Positions 32,524 through 40,381 of a stretch of 64,000 nucleotides of DNA are shown piece by piece. Position 1 is the stretch's first letter. Each line of letters begins with the position of its first letter. Made by a program: the position numbers and the translations under genes. A model generated the notes under the pieces. It was not told where the DNA came from. It saw nothing but the letters and a program-made list of their open reading frames with translations, and searched no databases. The stretch is from Endozoicomonas sp. 4G (GTDB taxonomy: Bacteria > Pseudomonadota > Gammaproteobacteria > Pseudomonadales > Endozoicomonadaceae), in the NCBI RefSeq assembly GCF_023822025.1, contig NZ_CP082909.1:3710001-3774000 (forward strand), read 5' to 3'.

Positions 32524-34152
32524 TCATTCTTTATCAACCTTCTTTCTTTTCTCGTCTGATGGTTGCTGGTTACAGGCTTTTCTTTTGGGTCTCCTGGGTC
32601 TCTGGTCCGCAGGCAGGTGAGTTTGTTTGTGCGTTTTCAGATTGCCCGCCTGGTCGCTGCGATAGTTGCAGCTCTCATGGTCACACTGGTGCACTCTGGG
32701 TCTCTGGTCCGCAGGCAGGTGGGTATTTTTGTGCATTTTCAGGTTGCCCTTCAGGTCGCTGCTGTAGTGACAGCCCTCATGGTCACACTGATGCCTCTTG
32801 GGTCTCTGGTCGGCAGGCAGGTGGATTCCTTTGTGCTTTTTCAGGTGACCTATGTGGCTGGTGCTGTAGTTGCAGCCCTCATGGTCACACCGGTGCACTT
32901 TGGCTCTCTTGGCTCTCTGGTCGGCAGGCAGATGGGTCTGTTTGTGCTTGTTCAGATTGCCCGGCAGGTCGGTGCTGTAGTTGCAGCCCTCATGGTCACA
33001 CCGGTGCACCCTGAGTCTCTGGTCGGCAGGCAGGTGGATCTGTTTGTGCAGTTTCAGATGTGTCGACCGGTTGGCGCTGTAGTTGCAGCCCTCATGGTTA
33101 CACTGGTGCACCCTGGGTTTCTGGCGAGTAGGCAGGTGGGTCTGTTTGTGCATTTTCAGATTGCCCAACCGGTCGCTCCTGTAGTTGCAGCCCTCATGGT
33201 CACACTGATGTATCCTGGGTCTCTGGTCGGCAGGCAGGTGGGTTCGTTTGTGAACTTTCAGATGATCCGTCCGACGGCTCCCGTAGTTGCAGCCCTCATG
33301 GTCACACTGGTGCAGCTTGAGTCTCCGGTCGGCAGGCAGGAGGTTAACAGAGTCCGCTTTTGTCACGTCTGCCTCTGACTCAGTGACTATTTCACTGTCT
33401 GAAGCAGACTCCTGCTTAATCTTTTTCAGTTCCAGAATTGCACAATACGGACTGCTTTCATTTGATGCTCGAAAAGGATTAAGGGTCGTGGCTACATACC
33501 CAACACCCGCTTCGTCTTCGTTTGGGCGGTTGTCGCTGCTTTCATCAGAGGTGTCACTGTCTTCACTGCCATTGTCTTCGCTGTCACTGTCTTGGCTGTC
33601 ACTGTCTTGGCTGTCACTGTCTTGGCTGTCGGCACTATCATCAGAGCCCACCCAACGGTAGGCCTTAGCTTCGACGCCAGGGTCAGGAGAAAGGCAATAG
33701 CGACTGTCTGACTTTAAGAGTGGTTTTAAGAGGATGTCATCACCGAAGCAAACTCGTGGCATATCGCTGTAGTTCGCCTCGGGGTCTTGCTTCAACTCCC
33801 ACCATTCAATGGCCTCGCCCTCTTTTTCAATACCCTCTGCTCCCGCTTCCTCAGGCTTTTTGTTGCCTCTAAAGCGGGAGAGGATCAGGCTCCCCCTTTG
33901 TCTGGCTGTTGCAATAATTTCACGTTGCTGATTGTCGCTTTGCTGTATCTCAGTGACGATAGCTTTAACCATAGAGTCAGGTTCTGGTAACGCATCCCGG
34001 ACTGGAAAAAAAATTTCAGTGTGCCAACACTGGAGGGCAGAGAGTGGCAGGGCAAGAAGCACAGGCATACTGCTTTCCTGAGTGTTGTCATTAGAGCAAT
34101 ACACAGAAAAGGCCATGGCCAAGGTCAAAATCAATGGTTTTTTGAGTAGCAA
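32524..34152 (-). CDS. Secreted C2H2 zinc-finger protein, copy 23 (complete N-terminal module set)
   Basis: I use the family TTG at 34152 (542 residues); another TTG at 34167 would add five. Leader LLKKPLILTLAMAFSVYC is cut after NDNT. All modules are present in order: FFPVRDALPEPDSMVKAIVTEI, REIIATARQRGSLILSRFRGNKKPEE, EAIEWWELKQDPEA, DMPRVCFGDDILLKPLLKSDSRYC, LSPDPGVEAKAYRWVGSDD, then an acidic tract with DSQDS units (Gln replacing Glu). Site IKQESASDSE matches psi-K-x-E. Seven fingers run from about residue 282, starting with GSRRTDHLKVH. The linker after finger 2 is THLPTRQKPRV. The tail is KRKACNQQPSDEKRKK. Confidence 0.93.
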   Translation of the reverse strand: MLLKKPLILTLAMAFSVYCSNDNTQESSMPVLLALPLSALQCWHTEIFFPVRDALPEPDSMVKAIVTEIQQSDNQQREIIATARQRGSLILSRFRGNKKPEEAGAEGIEKEGEAIEWWELKQDPEANYSDMPRVCFGDDILLKPLLKSDSRYCLSPDPGVEAKAYRWVGSDDSADSQDSDSQDSDSQDSDSEDNGSEDSDTSDESSDNRPNEDEAGVGYVATTLNPFRASNESSPYCAILELKKIKQESASDSEIVTESEADVTKADSVNLLPADRRLKLHQCDHEGCNYGSRRTDHLKVHKRTHLPADQRPRIHQCDHEGCNYRSDRLGNLKMHKQTHLPTRQKPRVHQCNHEGCNYSANRSTHLKLHKQIHLPADQRLRVHRCDHEGCNYSTDLPGNLNKHKQTHLPADQRAKRAKVHRCDHEGCNYSTSHIGHLKKHKGIHLPADQRPKRHQCDHEGCHYSSDLKGNLKMHKNTHLPADQRPRVHQCDHESCNYRSDQAGNLKTHKQTHLPADQRPRRPKRKACNQQPSDEKRKKVDKE

Positions 34153-34230
34153 GGCTTGGCTTCCCAATCGTTAAACCGTTTATTTGGAAATCAGGTTAGT
34201 CAAAATCTGGAGAAAGGTCGGGGAGGGGTT

Positions 34231-36336
34231 CTATTCTTTATCACCTTTCTTTCTTTTCTTTTTAGATCGCAACTGGTCATACGCTTTCCTCTTGAGTCTC
34301 TGCTCGGCAGGCAGGTGAGTCCGTTGGTGCTTTTTCAGATTGCCCTTATGGTTGGTGATGTAGTCGCAGCCCTCATGATCACATTGGTGCAACCTGAGTC
34401 CTCTGGGTCTCCTGGGTCTGGTGGTTCTCTGGTCGGCAGGAAGGTGGGTCTGTTTGTGCGCTTTCAGATTGCTCGCATAGTTGCTCCTGAAGTCGCAGCC
34501 CTCATGATCACACTGGTGCTTTCTGGATCTCTGATCGGGAGGCAGGTGGGTCTGTTGGTGCTTTTTCAGATCGCTCTTCCGGTCGGTTCTGAAGTTGCAG
34601 CCCCCGTGGTCACACTGGTTCACCTTGGGTCTCATAGGTCTCAGGTCGGCAGGCAGGTGGATCCGTTTGTGTTTTCTTAGACCGCCCATCTGGTCGGAGC
34701 TGTAATTGCAGCCCTCATGGTCACAGTGGTGCACCTTGGGTCTCTTGGGTCTCTGGTCGGCAGGCAAGTGGGTCTGTTTGTGCCTTTTCAGACGGTTCGT
34801 CAGGTTGGTGCTGTAGTTACAGCCCTCATGGTCACACTGGTGCTTATTGGATCTCTGGTCGACAGGCAGGTGGGTCTGTTTGTGATTTTTCAGATCCCTG
34901 ATCCGGCTGGTGCGGTAGTTGCAGCCCTCATGGTCACACTGGTGCACCTTGAATCTCCTGACTTTCTGATCGGCAGGCAGGTGGGTATTTTTGTGCGCAT
35001 TCAGATTGCCCACCCGGTTGGTGCTGTAGACGCAGCCCTCATGGTCACAGTGGTGTATTCTGGGTCTCTGGTCGGCAGGCAGGTGGATCTGTTTGTGCCT
35101 TTTCAGATCGCACCCCCGACTGCTCCTGTAGGCGCAGCCTTCATGGTCACACTGGTGTATCTCGGGTCTATGGTTGGCAGGCAGGTGGATCTTTTTGTGC
35201 TTTGTCAGATAGACCTTGCAGTAGGAGCTGTAGTTGCAGCCCTCATGGTCACACTGGTACTTGGGTCTCTGGTCGGCAGGAAGGTGGGTCTGTTTGTGCC
35301 TTTTCAGATTGCTCTTGCCGAAGGTACTGAAGTTGCAGCCCTCATGGTCACACTGGTGCCTGAGTCTCTGGTCGGCAGGCAGGTGGGTCTGTTTGTGCGT
35401 TTTCAGATGGCCATTGTTGCAGGTACTGTAGTTGCAGCCCTCATGGTCACAGTGGTACACACTGAGTCCCTGGTCGGCAGTCTGGTGAGTCTGTTTGTGC
35501 GTTTTTGGGGTAGGTATTTCACTGTCTGAAACGGGCTTCTGCGTGATGTTTTTCTGTGCCAGAGTTGCACAATACTGACTGATTTTATTTGTTCCTCGAA
35601 AAGGATTAAGTGTCGTGGTTACATACTGAACATCAGAGTCGGCATCCGTTTCGTCTGAACGATTGTCGCTACTCTCATCAGCGGTGCTGCTGTCTTCACT
35701 GTCAGAACCCTCATCAGCGGTGCTGCTGTCTTCACTGTCAGAACCCTCATCAACGGTGCTGCTGTCTTCACTGTCAGAACCCTCATCAACGGTGCTGCTG
35801 TCTTCACTGTCAGAACCCTCATCAGCGGTACTACTGTCTTTACTGTCAGAACCCGCATCAGAGGCTGCCTGACGGTAAGCCTTAGCTCCGACGCCAGAGT
35901 CAGGAGAAAAGCAATAGTGAGTGTCTGGCTTTAACAGGATGTCATCACCGAAACAAACTCGTGGCATATCGCCATAGTTCGCCTCAGGTTCTTGTCTGAA
36001 CAACCACCATTCAATGGTCTCGCTCTCTTCTTTAATGCTCTCTTCTTCTGGTTCCTCAGGCCTTTTGTCGCCTCTGACACAAGAGAGTCTCAGACCCCCC
36101 CTTTGTTTGGCTGTTGCAATGATTTCACGATGCTGAGCCTCTCTTTGCCGTATCTCAGTGGCGATAGCTTTCACCATAGAGTCAAGTTCCGGTAGCACAT
36201 CCCGGACTGGCAAAAGTGTCTTGCCGACGGCCAGAGCGGAGAGCAAAGGCAACCTGTTTTCCTGAGCGTAACCATTAGAGCAATGCATAGGAAAGGTCAT
36301 GACCAAGATCAAAATCAATGGTTTTTTGGATAGCAA
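34231..36336 (-). CDS. Secreted C2H2 zinc-finger protein, copy 24 (11 fingers, long acidic repeats)
   Basis: The protein has 701 residues. Like copy 23 it has the full N-terminal set, but WWELK is changed to ETIEWWLFRQEPEA. The acidic tract (about residues 160-225) is built of 12-residue units with core DSEDSST-DEGS. The block reads NPFRGTNKISQYC and the site ITQK, so psi-K-x-E is lost. Eleven fingers run from about residue 307. Several have unusual helices (STCNNGHLKTH, STFGKSNLKRH, SSYCKVYLTKH, SSRGCDLKRH) and finger 9 reads CDHGGC. A RTTRPRRPRGLRL linker precedes finger 11. The tail is KRKAYDQLRSKKKRKK, the most basic in the array. Stop TAG. Confidence 0.94.
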   Translation of the reverse strand: MLSKKPLILILVMTFPMHCSNGYAQENRLPLLSALAVGKTLLPVRDVLPELDSMVKAIATEIRQREAQHREIIATAKQRGGLRLSCVRGDKRPEEPEEESIKEESETIEWWLFRQEPEANYGDMPRVCFGDDILLKPDTHYCFSPDSGVGAKAYRQAASDAGSDSKDSSTADEGSDSEDSSTVDEGSDSEDSSTVDEGSDSEDSSTADEGSDSEDSSTADESSDNRSDETDADSDVQYVTTTLNPFRGTNKISQYCATLAQKNITQKPVSDSEIPTPKTHKQTHQTADQGLSVYHCDHEGCNYSTCNNGHLKTHKQTHLPADQRLRHQCDHEGCNFSTFGKSNLKRHKQTHLPADQRPKYQCDHEGCNYSSYCKVYLTKHKKIHLPANHRPEIHQCDHEGCAYRSSRGCDLKRHKQIHLPADQRPRIHHCDHEGCVYSTNRVGNLNAHKNTHLPADQKVRRFKVHQCDHEGCNYRTSRIRDLKNHKQTHLPVDQRSNKHQCDHEGCNYSTNLTNRLKRHKQTHLPADQRPKRPKVHHCDHEGCNYSSDQMGGLRKHKRIHLPADLRPMRPKVNQCDHGGCNFRTDRKSDLKKHQQTHLPPDQRSRKHQCDHEGCDFRSNYASNLKAHKQTHLPADQRTTRPRRPRGLRLHQCDHEGCDYITNHKGNLKKHQRTHLPAEQRLKRKAYDQLRSKKKRKKGDKE
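35675..35854 (-). repeat. 36-bp minisatellite, 5 units, in copy 24 acidic tract
   Basis: Five 36-bp units lie end to end (35675, 35711, 35747, 35783, 35819), each encoding 12 residues with core DSEDSST-DEGS. Units differ at the GCG/ACG codon (Ala or Val context), and the last has three changes. This is the longest repeat unit of the window. Confidence 0.93.
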
Positions 36337-36411
36337 GGCTTGGCATCCCAGTCGTTGAAATGTTTATTGGGAAGTCAGGTTAGTCAAAATCTGGAGAGAA
36401 GTCGGAAGTTT

Positions 36412-37440
36412 CTATTGTTTATCACCCTTCTTTTTTTTCTTGTTAGGTGGCAGCTGGTCATACGCTTTCCTTTTGGCCCTCTGGTTGGCAGGCAGATGGG
36501 TCTGTTTGTGCTTTTTCAGATGACCTGTGTTGCCGGTGCTGTAGTGGCAGCCCTCATGGTCACACTGGTGTATCTTGGGCCGTTGGGGTCGCTTGGGTAT
36601 CTTGGCTCGCTGGTCGGCAGACAAGTGAATCAGTTTGTGCGCTTTCAGATTGCCCATGTGGTTGGTTCTGAAGTTGCAGCCCCTATGGTCACACTGGTGC
36701 ATCCAGGATCTTTGGTCGGCAGGCAGGTGGGTCTCTTTGTGCATTTTCAGATGGAACGCCTGAGCGGTGCTATAGTTGCAGCCTTTATGGTTACATTGGT
36801 GCACCTTGGGCCTCTTAGGTCTCTGGTCGGCAGGCAGGTGGATCTGTTTGTGTATTTTCAAATTGCCCTTCTGGTTGGTGCGGTAGTTGCAGCCCTCGTG
36901 GTCACACTGGTACACCTTGGGTCTCTTGACTCTCTGGTCGGCAAGCAAGTGGGTCTGTTTGTGTGTTTTTAGATTGAATCTGGAATGGGTTCTGTAGTTG
37001 CAGCTCTCATGGTCACACTGGTGCATTTTGGGTTTTCCGGGTCTCTGGCCGACAGGCAGGTGGGTCTGTTTGTACGTTTCCGGGTGACCCATGTGGTTGT
37101 GAGCAGGGGCGTTGATTTTCGGGTGGTTAACAGTGTCTGCTTCTGTCAGGTCTGCCACTGACTCAGTAGGTATTTCACTGTCTAAAACAGGCTCCTGCTT
37201 AATCTTTTTCAGTTCCAGGGCCGCACAATACTGACTGATTTCATTTGATACTCGAAAAGGATCAAGTGTCGTGGCGACATACTGAACATCAGAGTCCGCA
37301 TCGGCGTCGTCTTCCCCTGGGCTGTTGTCGCTGCTTTCATCAGAGGTGCCGCTGTCTTTGTTTTCCTGAGCGTGGCCATTAGAACAATGCATAAGAAAGG
37401 CCATGGTCAAGATCAAAATCAATGGTTTTTTGGATAGCAA
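36412..37440 (-). CDS. Secreted C2H2 zinc-finger protein, copy 25 (minimal N-terminus)
   Basis: The protein has 342 residues. NGHAQENKDSGTSDESSDN shows the leader joined directly to the acidic tract, an independent deletion like that of copy 6. DPFRVSNEISQYC and IKQEPVLDSE are intact, followed by a long inter-block segment (VADLTEADTVNHPKINAPAHNHMGHPETYKQTH) that ends in a decayed half-finger. Five fingers run from about residue 142. The linker before finger 5 is extended with KIPKRPQRPKI. The tail is KRKAYDQLPPNKKKKKGDKQ, with Gln replacing the final Glu. Confidence 0.93.
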   Translation of the reverse strand: MLSKKPLILILTMAFLMHCSNGHAQENKDSGTSDESSDNSPGEDDADADSDVQYVATTLDPFRVSNEISQYCAALELKKIKQEPVLDSEIPTESVADLTEADTVNHPKINAPAHNHMGHPETYKQTHLPVGQRPGKPKMHQCDHESCNYRTHSRFNLKTHKQTHLLADQRVKRPKVYQCDHEGCNYRTNQKGNLKIHKQIHLPADQRPKRPKVHQCNHKGCNYSTAQAFHLKMHKETHLPADQRSWMHQCDHRGCNFRTNHMGNLKAHKLIHLSADQRAKIPKRPQRPKIHQCDHEGCHYSTGNTGHLKKHKQTHLPANQRAKRKAYDQLPPNKKKKKGDKQ

Positions 37441-37515
37441 GGCTTGGCTTCCCGATCGCTCAAATGTTTATTGGAAAGTCAGGTTAGTAAAAATCTGAGG
37501 AAAGACCGAAGATTT

Positions 37516-38691
37516 CTATTCTTTATCACCCTTCTTTCTTTTCTCGTTAAATGGCGGCTGGTCATGGGCTTTTCTTTTGAGTCTCTGGTCGGCAGGCAGG
37601 TGAGTCCGTTTGTGCGTTTTCAGATGGCTTGTGTAGCTGGTTCTGTAGTCGCAGCCCTCATGGTCGCACTGGTGCACTCTGGGTCTTTTGGGTCTCTGGT
37701 CGGCAGGCAGGTGGGTCGTTTTGTGCTTGTTCAGATTGCCCGTGTGGTCGGTGCTGTAGTTGCAGCCCTCACGGTCACACTGGTGCACCTTGGGCCCTTT
37801 GGGTTTCTTGGGTCTTTGGTCGGCAGGCAAATGGGTCTGTTTGTGCGCTTTCAGATGGCTTGTGTGGCCAGTTCTGTAATTGCAGCCCTCATGGTCGCAC
37901 TGGTGTCTCTTCAATATAATGGGTCTCTGGTCAGCAGGCAGATGGATCTGTTTGTGCTTTTTCAGATTGGCCAACTGGTCGCTGCTGTAGTTGCAGCCCT
38001 CATGGTCACAGTGGTGCACTTTGGGTTTCTTGGGTTTCTTGGGTCTTTGGTCGGCAGGCAGATGGGTCTGTTTGTGCGTTGTCAGATGGCTCGTGTAGTC
38101 GGTGCCGTAGTTACAGCCCTTATGGTCACACTGGTGCCTCTTTGATCTATTGAGTCTCTGGTCAGCAGGCAGATGGGTCTTTGTGGGTATTTCACTGTCT
38201 GAAACAGGCTCCTGCTTAATCTTTTTCAGTACCAGAGTTGTACAATACTGAATGATTTCATCTGATACTGGAAAAGGATTCAGTGTTGTAGTTACATACT
38301 CGACATCAGATTCAGCATCAGCTTCGTCTTCGTCTTCGTTTGAACGGTTATCGCTGTTTTTATCAGAGGTGCCGTTGCCTTCACTGCCAGAACCCTTATC
38401 AGAAGCTGCCCGACGATAAGCTTTGGCTTCGATGTCAGGGTCAGAAGAAAAGCAATAGGAAGTGTCTGGCTCTAAGAGAATGTCATCACCGAAGCAAACG
38501 GGTGGCATGTCGCTGTCGTTTGCCTCGGATTCTTGCTTCAACTCCCACCATTCAATGGCCTCACTCTCTCCACTTTCGTCGGGTAGAAGCCTTATCCGAG
38601 TAGGTTGGTTGTTTTCCTGAGCATAGCCATTAAAACTATGCCCAGAAAAGGCAACGACCAAGGTCAAAATCAATGTCTTTTTAGATAGCAA
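37516..38691 (-). CDS. Secreted C2H2 zinc-finger protein, copy 26
   Basis: The protein has 391 residues. Leader KKTLILTLVVAFSGHS is cut after NGYA; the Cys of SVHC is absent, which argues against a lipoprotein. Then NNQPTRIRLLPDESGESEAIEWWELK, DMPPVCFGDDILLEP, YCFSSDPDIEAKAYRRAAS and an acidic tract with EDEDEAD. Site IKQEPVSDSE. The half-finger is lost (PTKTHLPADQ). Five fingers run from about residue 188, four of them with TSHL or TGNL helices. Finger 4 reads CDREGC. The tail is KRKAHDQPPFNEKRKK. Its start is preceded by TTTACT where most copies have TTGACT. Confidence 0.94.
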   Translation of the reverse strand: MLSKKTLILTLVVAFSGHSFNGYAQENNQPTRIRLLPDESGESEAIEWWELKQESEANDSDMPPVCFGDDILLEPDTSYCFSSDPDIEAKAYRRAASDKGSGSEGNGTSDKNSDNRSNEDEDEADAESDVEYVTTTLNPFPVSDEIIQYCTTLVLKKIKQEPVSDSEIPTKTHLPADQRLNRSKRHQCDHKGCNYGTDYTSHLTTHKQTHLPADQRPKKPKKPKVHHCDHEGCNYSSDQLANLKKHKQIHLPADQRPIILKRHQCDHEGCNYRTGHTSHLKAHKQTHLPADQRPKKPKGPKVHQCDREGCNYSTDHTGNLNKHKTTHLPADQRPKRPRVHQCDHEGCDYRTSYTSHLKTHKRTHLPADQRLKRKAHDQPPFNEKRKKGDKE

Positions 38692-38734
38692 GGCCTGAGT
38701 TCCTAGCCGTTGAACTGTTTATTGTGGAATCAGG

Positions 38735-40282
38735 TTAGTAAAGATTCGGAGAGGGGTCGGAGTTTCCTGGGCCTTTATCACCTTTCTTTCTTTTCTCGTC
38801 AGATGACAGCTGGCCATACGCTTTTCTTTTGGGTCTCCTGGGTCTCTGGTCGGCATGCCGATGGGTCTCTTTGTGCTTATTCAGATTGCTCCTCAGGTCG
38901 GTGCTGTAGTTGCAGCCCTCATGGTCACAATGGTGCTTCTTGATTCTCTGGTCGGCAGGCAGGTGAGTCTGTTTGTGCTTTTTCAGTTGGCCCGCTCGGT
39001 CGGTCCTGTAGTTGCAGCCCTCATGGTCGCACTGGTGCAGCTTGAGTCTTTTAGGTCTCTGGTCGGCAGGCAGATGAGTCTGTGTGTGCTTTTTCAGTTG
39101 GCCCGCTCGGTCAGTCCTGTAGTTGCAGCCCTCATGGTCACACTGGTGCACCTTGGGTCTCTTGGGTCTCTTGGGCCTCTCGGGTCTCTGGTCGGCAGGC
39201 AGGTGGGTCTCTTTGTGCTTTTTCATATGGCTCGACTGGTCGGCGCTGTAGTTGCAGCCCTCATGGTCGCATTGGTGCCTCTTGGGTCTCTCGGATTTCT
39301 GGTCGGCAGGCAGGTGGATCTGTTGGTGCCTTTTCAGATTGCCCAGCTGGTCGGTACTGTAATTGCAGCCCTCATGGTGACACTGGTGCACCCTGGGTCT
39401 ATGGTCGACAGGCAGATGGGTTCGCTTGTGCGTTTTCAGATTGCCCGACCGGTAGCTGCTGTAGTTGCAGCCCCCATGGTCACACTGGTACAGCTTCGGT
39501 CTCTTAAGCTTCTTGAGGGCGGACAGGTGGGTCTGTTTGTGCCTTTTCAGATTGGACGACTGGTTGCTGCTGTAGTTGCAATCCTTATGGTCACACTGGT
39601 GCACCTTGGGTCTCTTGTGTCTCTTGGGTCTTTGGTCGGCAGGCAGGTGGGTCTGTTGGTGCAGTTTCAGATGGCCCCTGTGACCAGTTCTGTAGTAGCA
39701 GCCCTCGTGGTCACACTGGTGTATTTTGGATCCATTGAGTCTATGATCGGCAGACAGATGGGGCTGTTTGTGGTTTTTCAGATTCTCCACCCGGTCGGTG
39801 CTGTAAGCAAGTGAGGTGGTTGCCGGGTGGTTAACAGGGTTCGGTTCTGTCACGTCTGCCTCTGACTCAGTGGGCATTTCACTGTCTGAAATGGGCTCCT
39901 GCTTAATCTTTTTCAGTTCCAGAATCGCACAATACTGAATGATCTCATTTGATACTGGAAAAGGATTAAGTGTCGTGGTCAGATACTCAACATCAGATTC
40001 GGCATCAGCTTCGTCTTCGTCAGAACGGTTGTTGCTGTTGTCATTAGAGGCACCGCTGTCTTCACTATCAGAACCCTCATCAGAGACTGCCCGGCTGTAA
40101 GCCTTAGCCTTGACGCCAGGGTCAGGAGAGACGCCGGTGGCAAGAAAAAAACAATAACGGGTGTCTGGTTTTGGTAGAAGCCTTATCCAGGTGGGTTGGT
40201 TGTTTTCCTGAGCGTAGCCATTAGAGCAATACACAGAAAAGATAACGGCCAAGATCAAAATCAATGGTTTTTTGGATAGCAA
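38735..40282 (-). CDS. Secreted C2H2 zinc-finger protein, copy 27 (C-terminal read-out into spacer)
   Basis: The protein has 515 residues. Leader KKPLILILAVIFSVYC is cut after NGYA. The N-terminus NNQPTWIRLLPKPDTRYCFFLATGVSPDPGVKAKAYSRAVS lacks WWELK and FGDDILL. Site IKQEPISDSE. A half-finger (DRVENLKNHKQPH) precedes eight fingers from about residue 195. Fingers 6 and 7 have the same helix (RTDRAGQLKKH); finger 8 (STDLRSNLNKH) equals finger 10 of copy 28. The family stop is mutated and the frame continues past KRKAYGQLSSDEKRKKGDK into GPGNSDPSPNLY, leaving a 43-bp spacer. Confidence 0.93.
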   Translation of the reverse strand: MLSKKPLILILAVIFSVYCSNGYAQENNQPTWIRLLPKPDTRYCFFLATGVSPDPGVKAKAYSRAVSDEGSDSEDSGASNDNSNNRSDEDEADAESDVEYLTTTLNPFPVSNEIIQYCAILELKKIKQEPISDSEMPTESEADVTEPNPVNHPATTSLAYSTDRVENLKNHKQPHLSADHRLNGSKIHQCDHEGCYYRTGHRGHLKLHQQTHLPADQRPKRHKRPKVHQCDHKDCNYSSNQSSNLKRHKQTHLSALKKLKRPKLYQCDHGGCNYSSYRSGNLKTHKRTHLPVDHRPRVHQCHHEGCNYSTDQLGNLKRHQQIHLPADQKSERPKRHQCDHEGCNYSADQSSHMKKHKETHLPADQRPERPKRPKRPKVHQCDHEGCNYRTDRAGQLKKHTQTHLPADQRPKRLKLHQCDHEGCNYRTDRAGQLKKHKQTHLPADQRIKKHHCDHEGCNYSTDLRSNLNKHKETHRHADQRPRRPKRKAYGQLSSDEKRKKGDKGPGNSDPSPNLY

Positions 40283-40381
40283 GGCTCGGCTTCCCAGTCG
40301 TTGAACTGTTTATTGGAAAATCAGGTTAGTCGAAATCTGAAAAAAGGAGGGAGGTTTCTTTGGGGTGGCTTGGAAGGCGGA

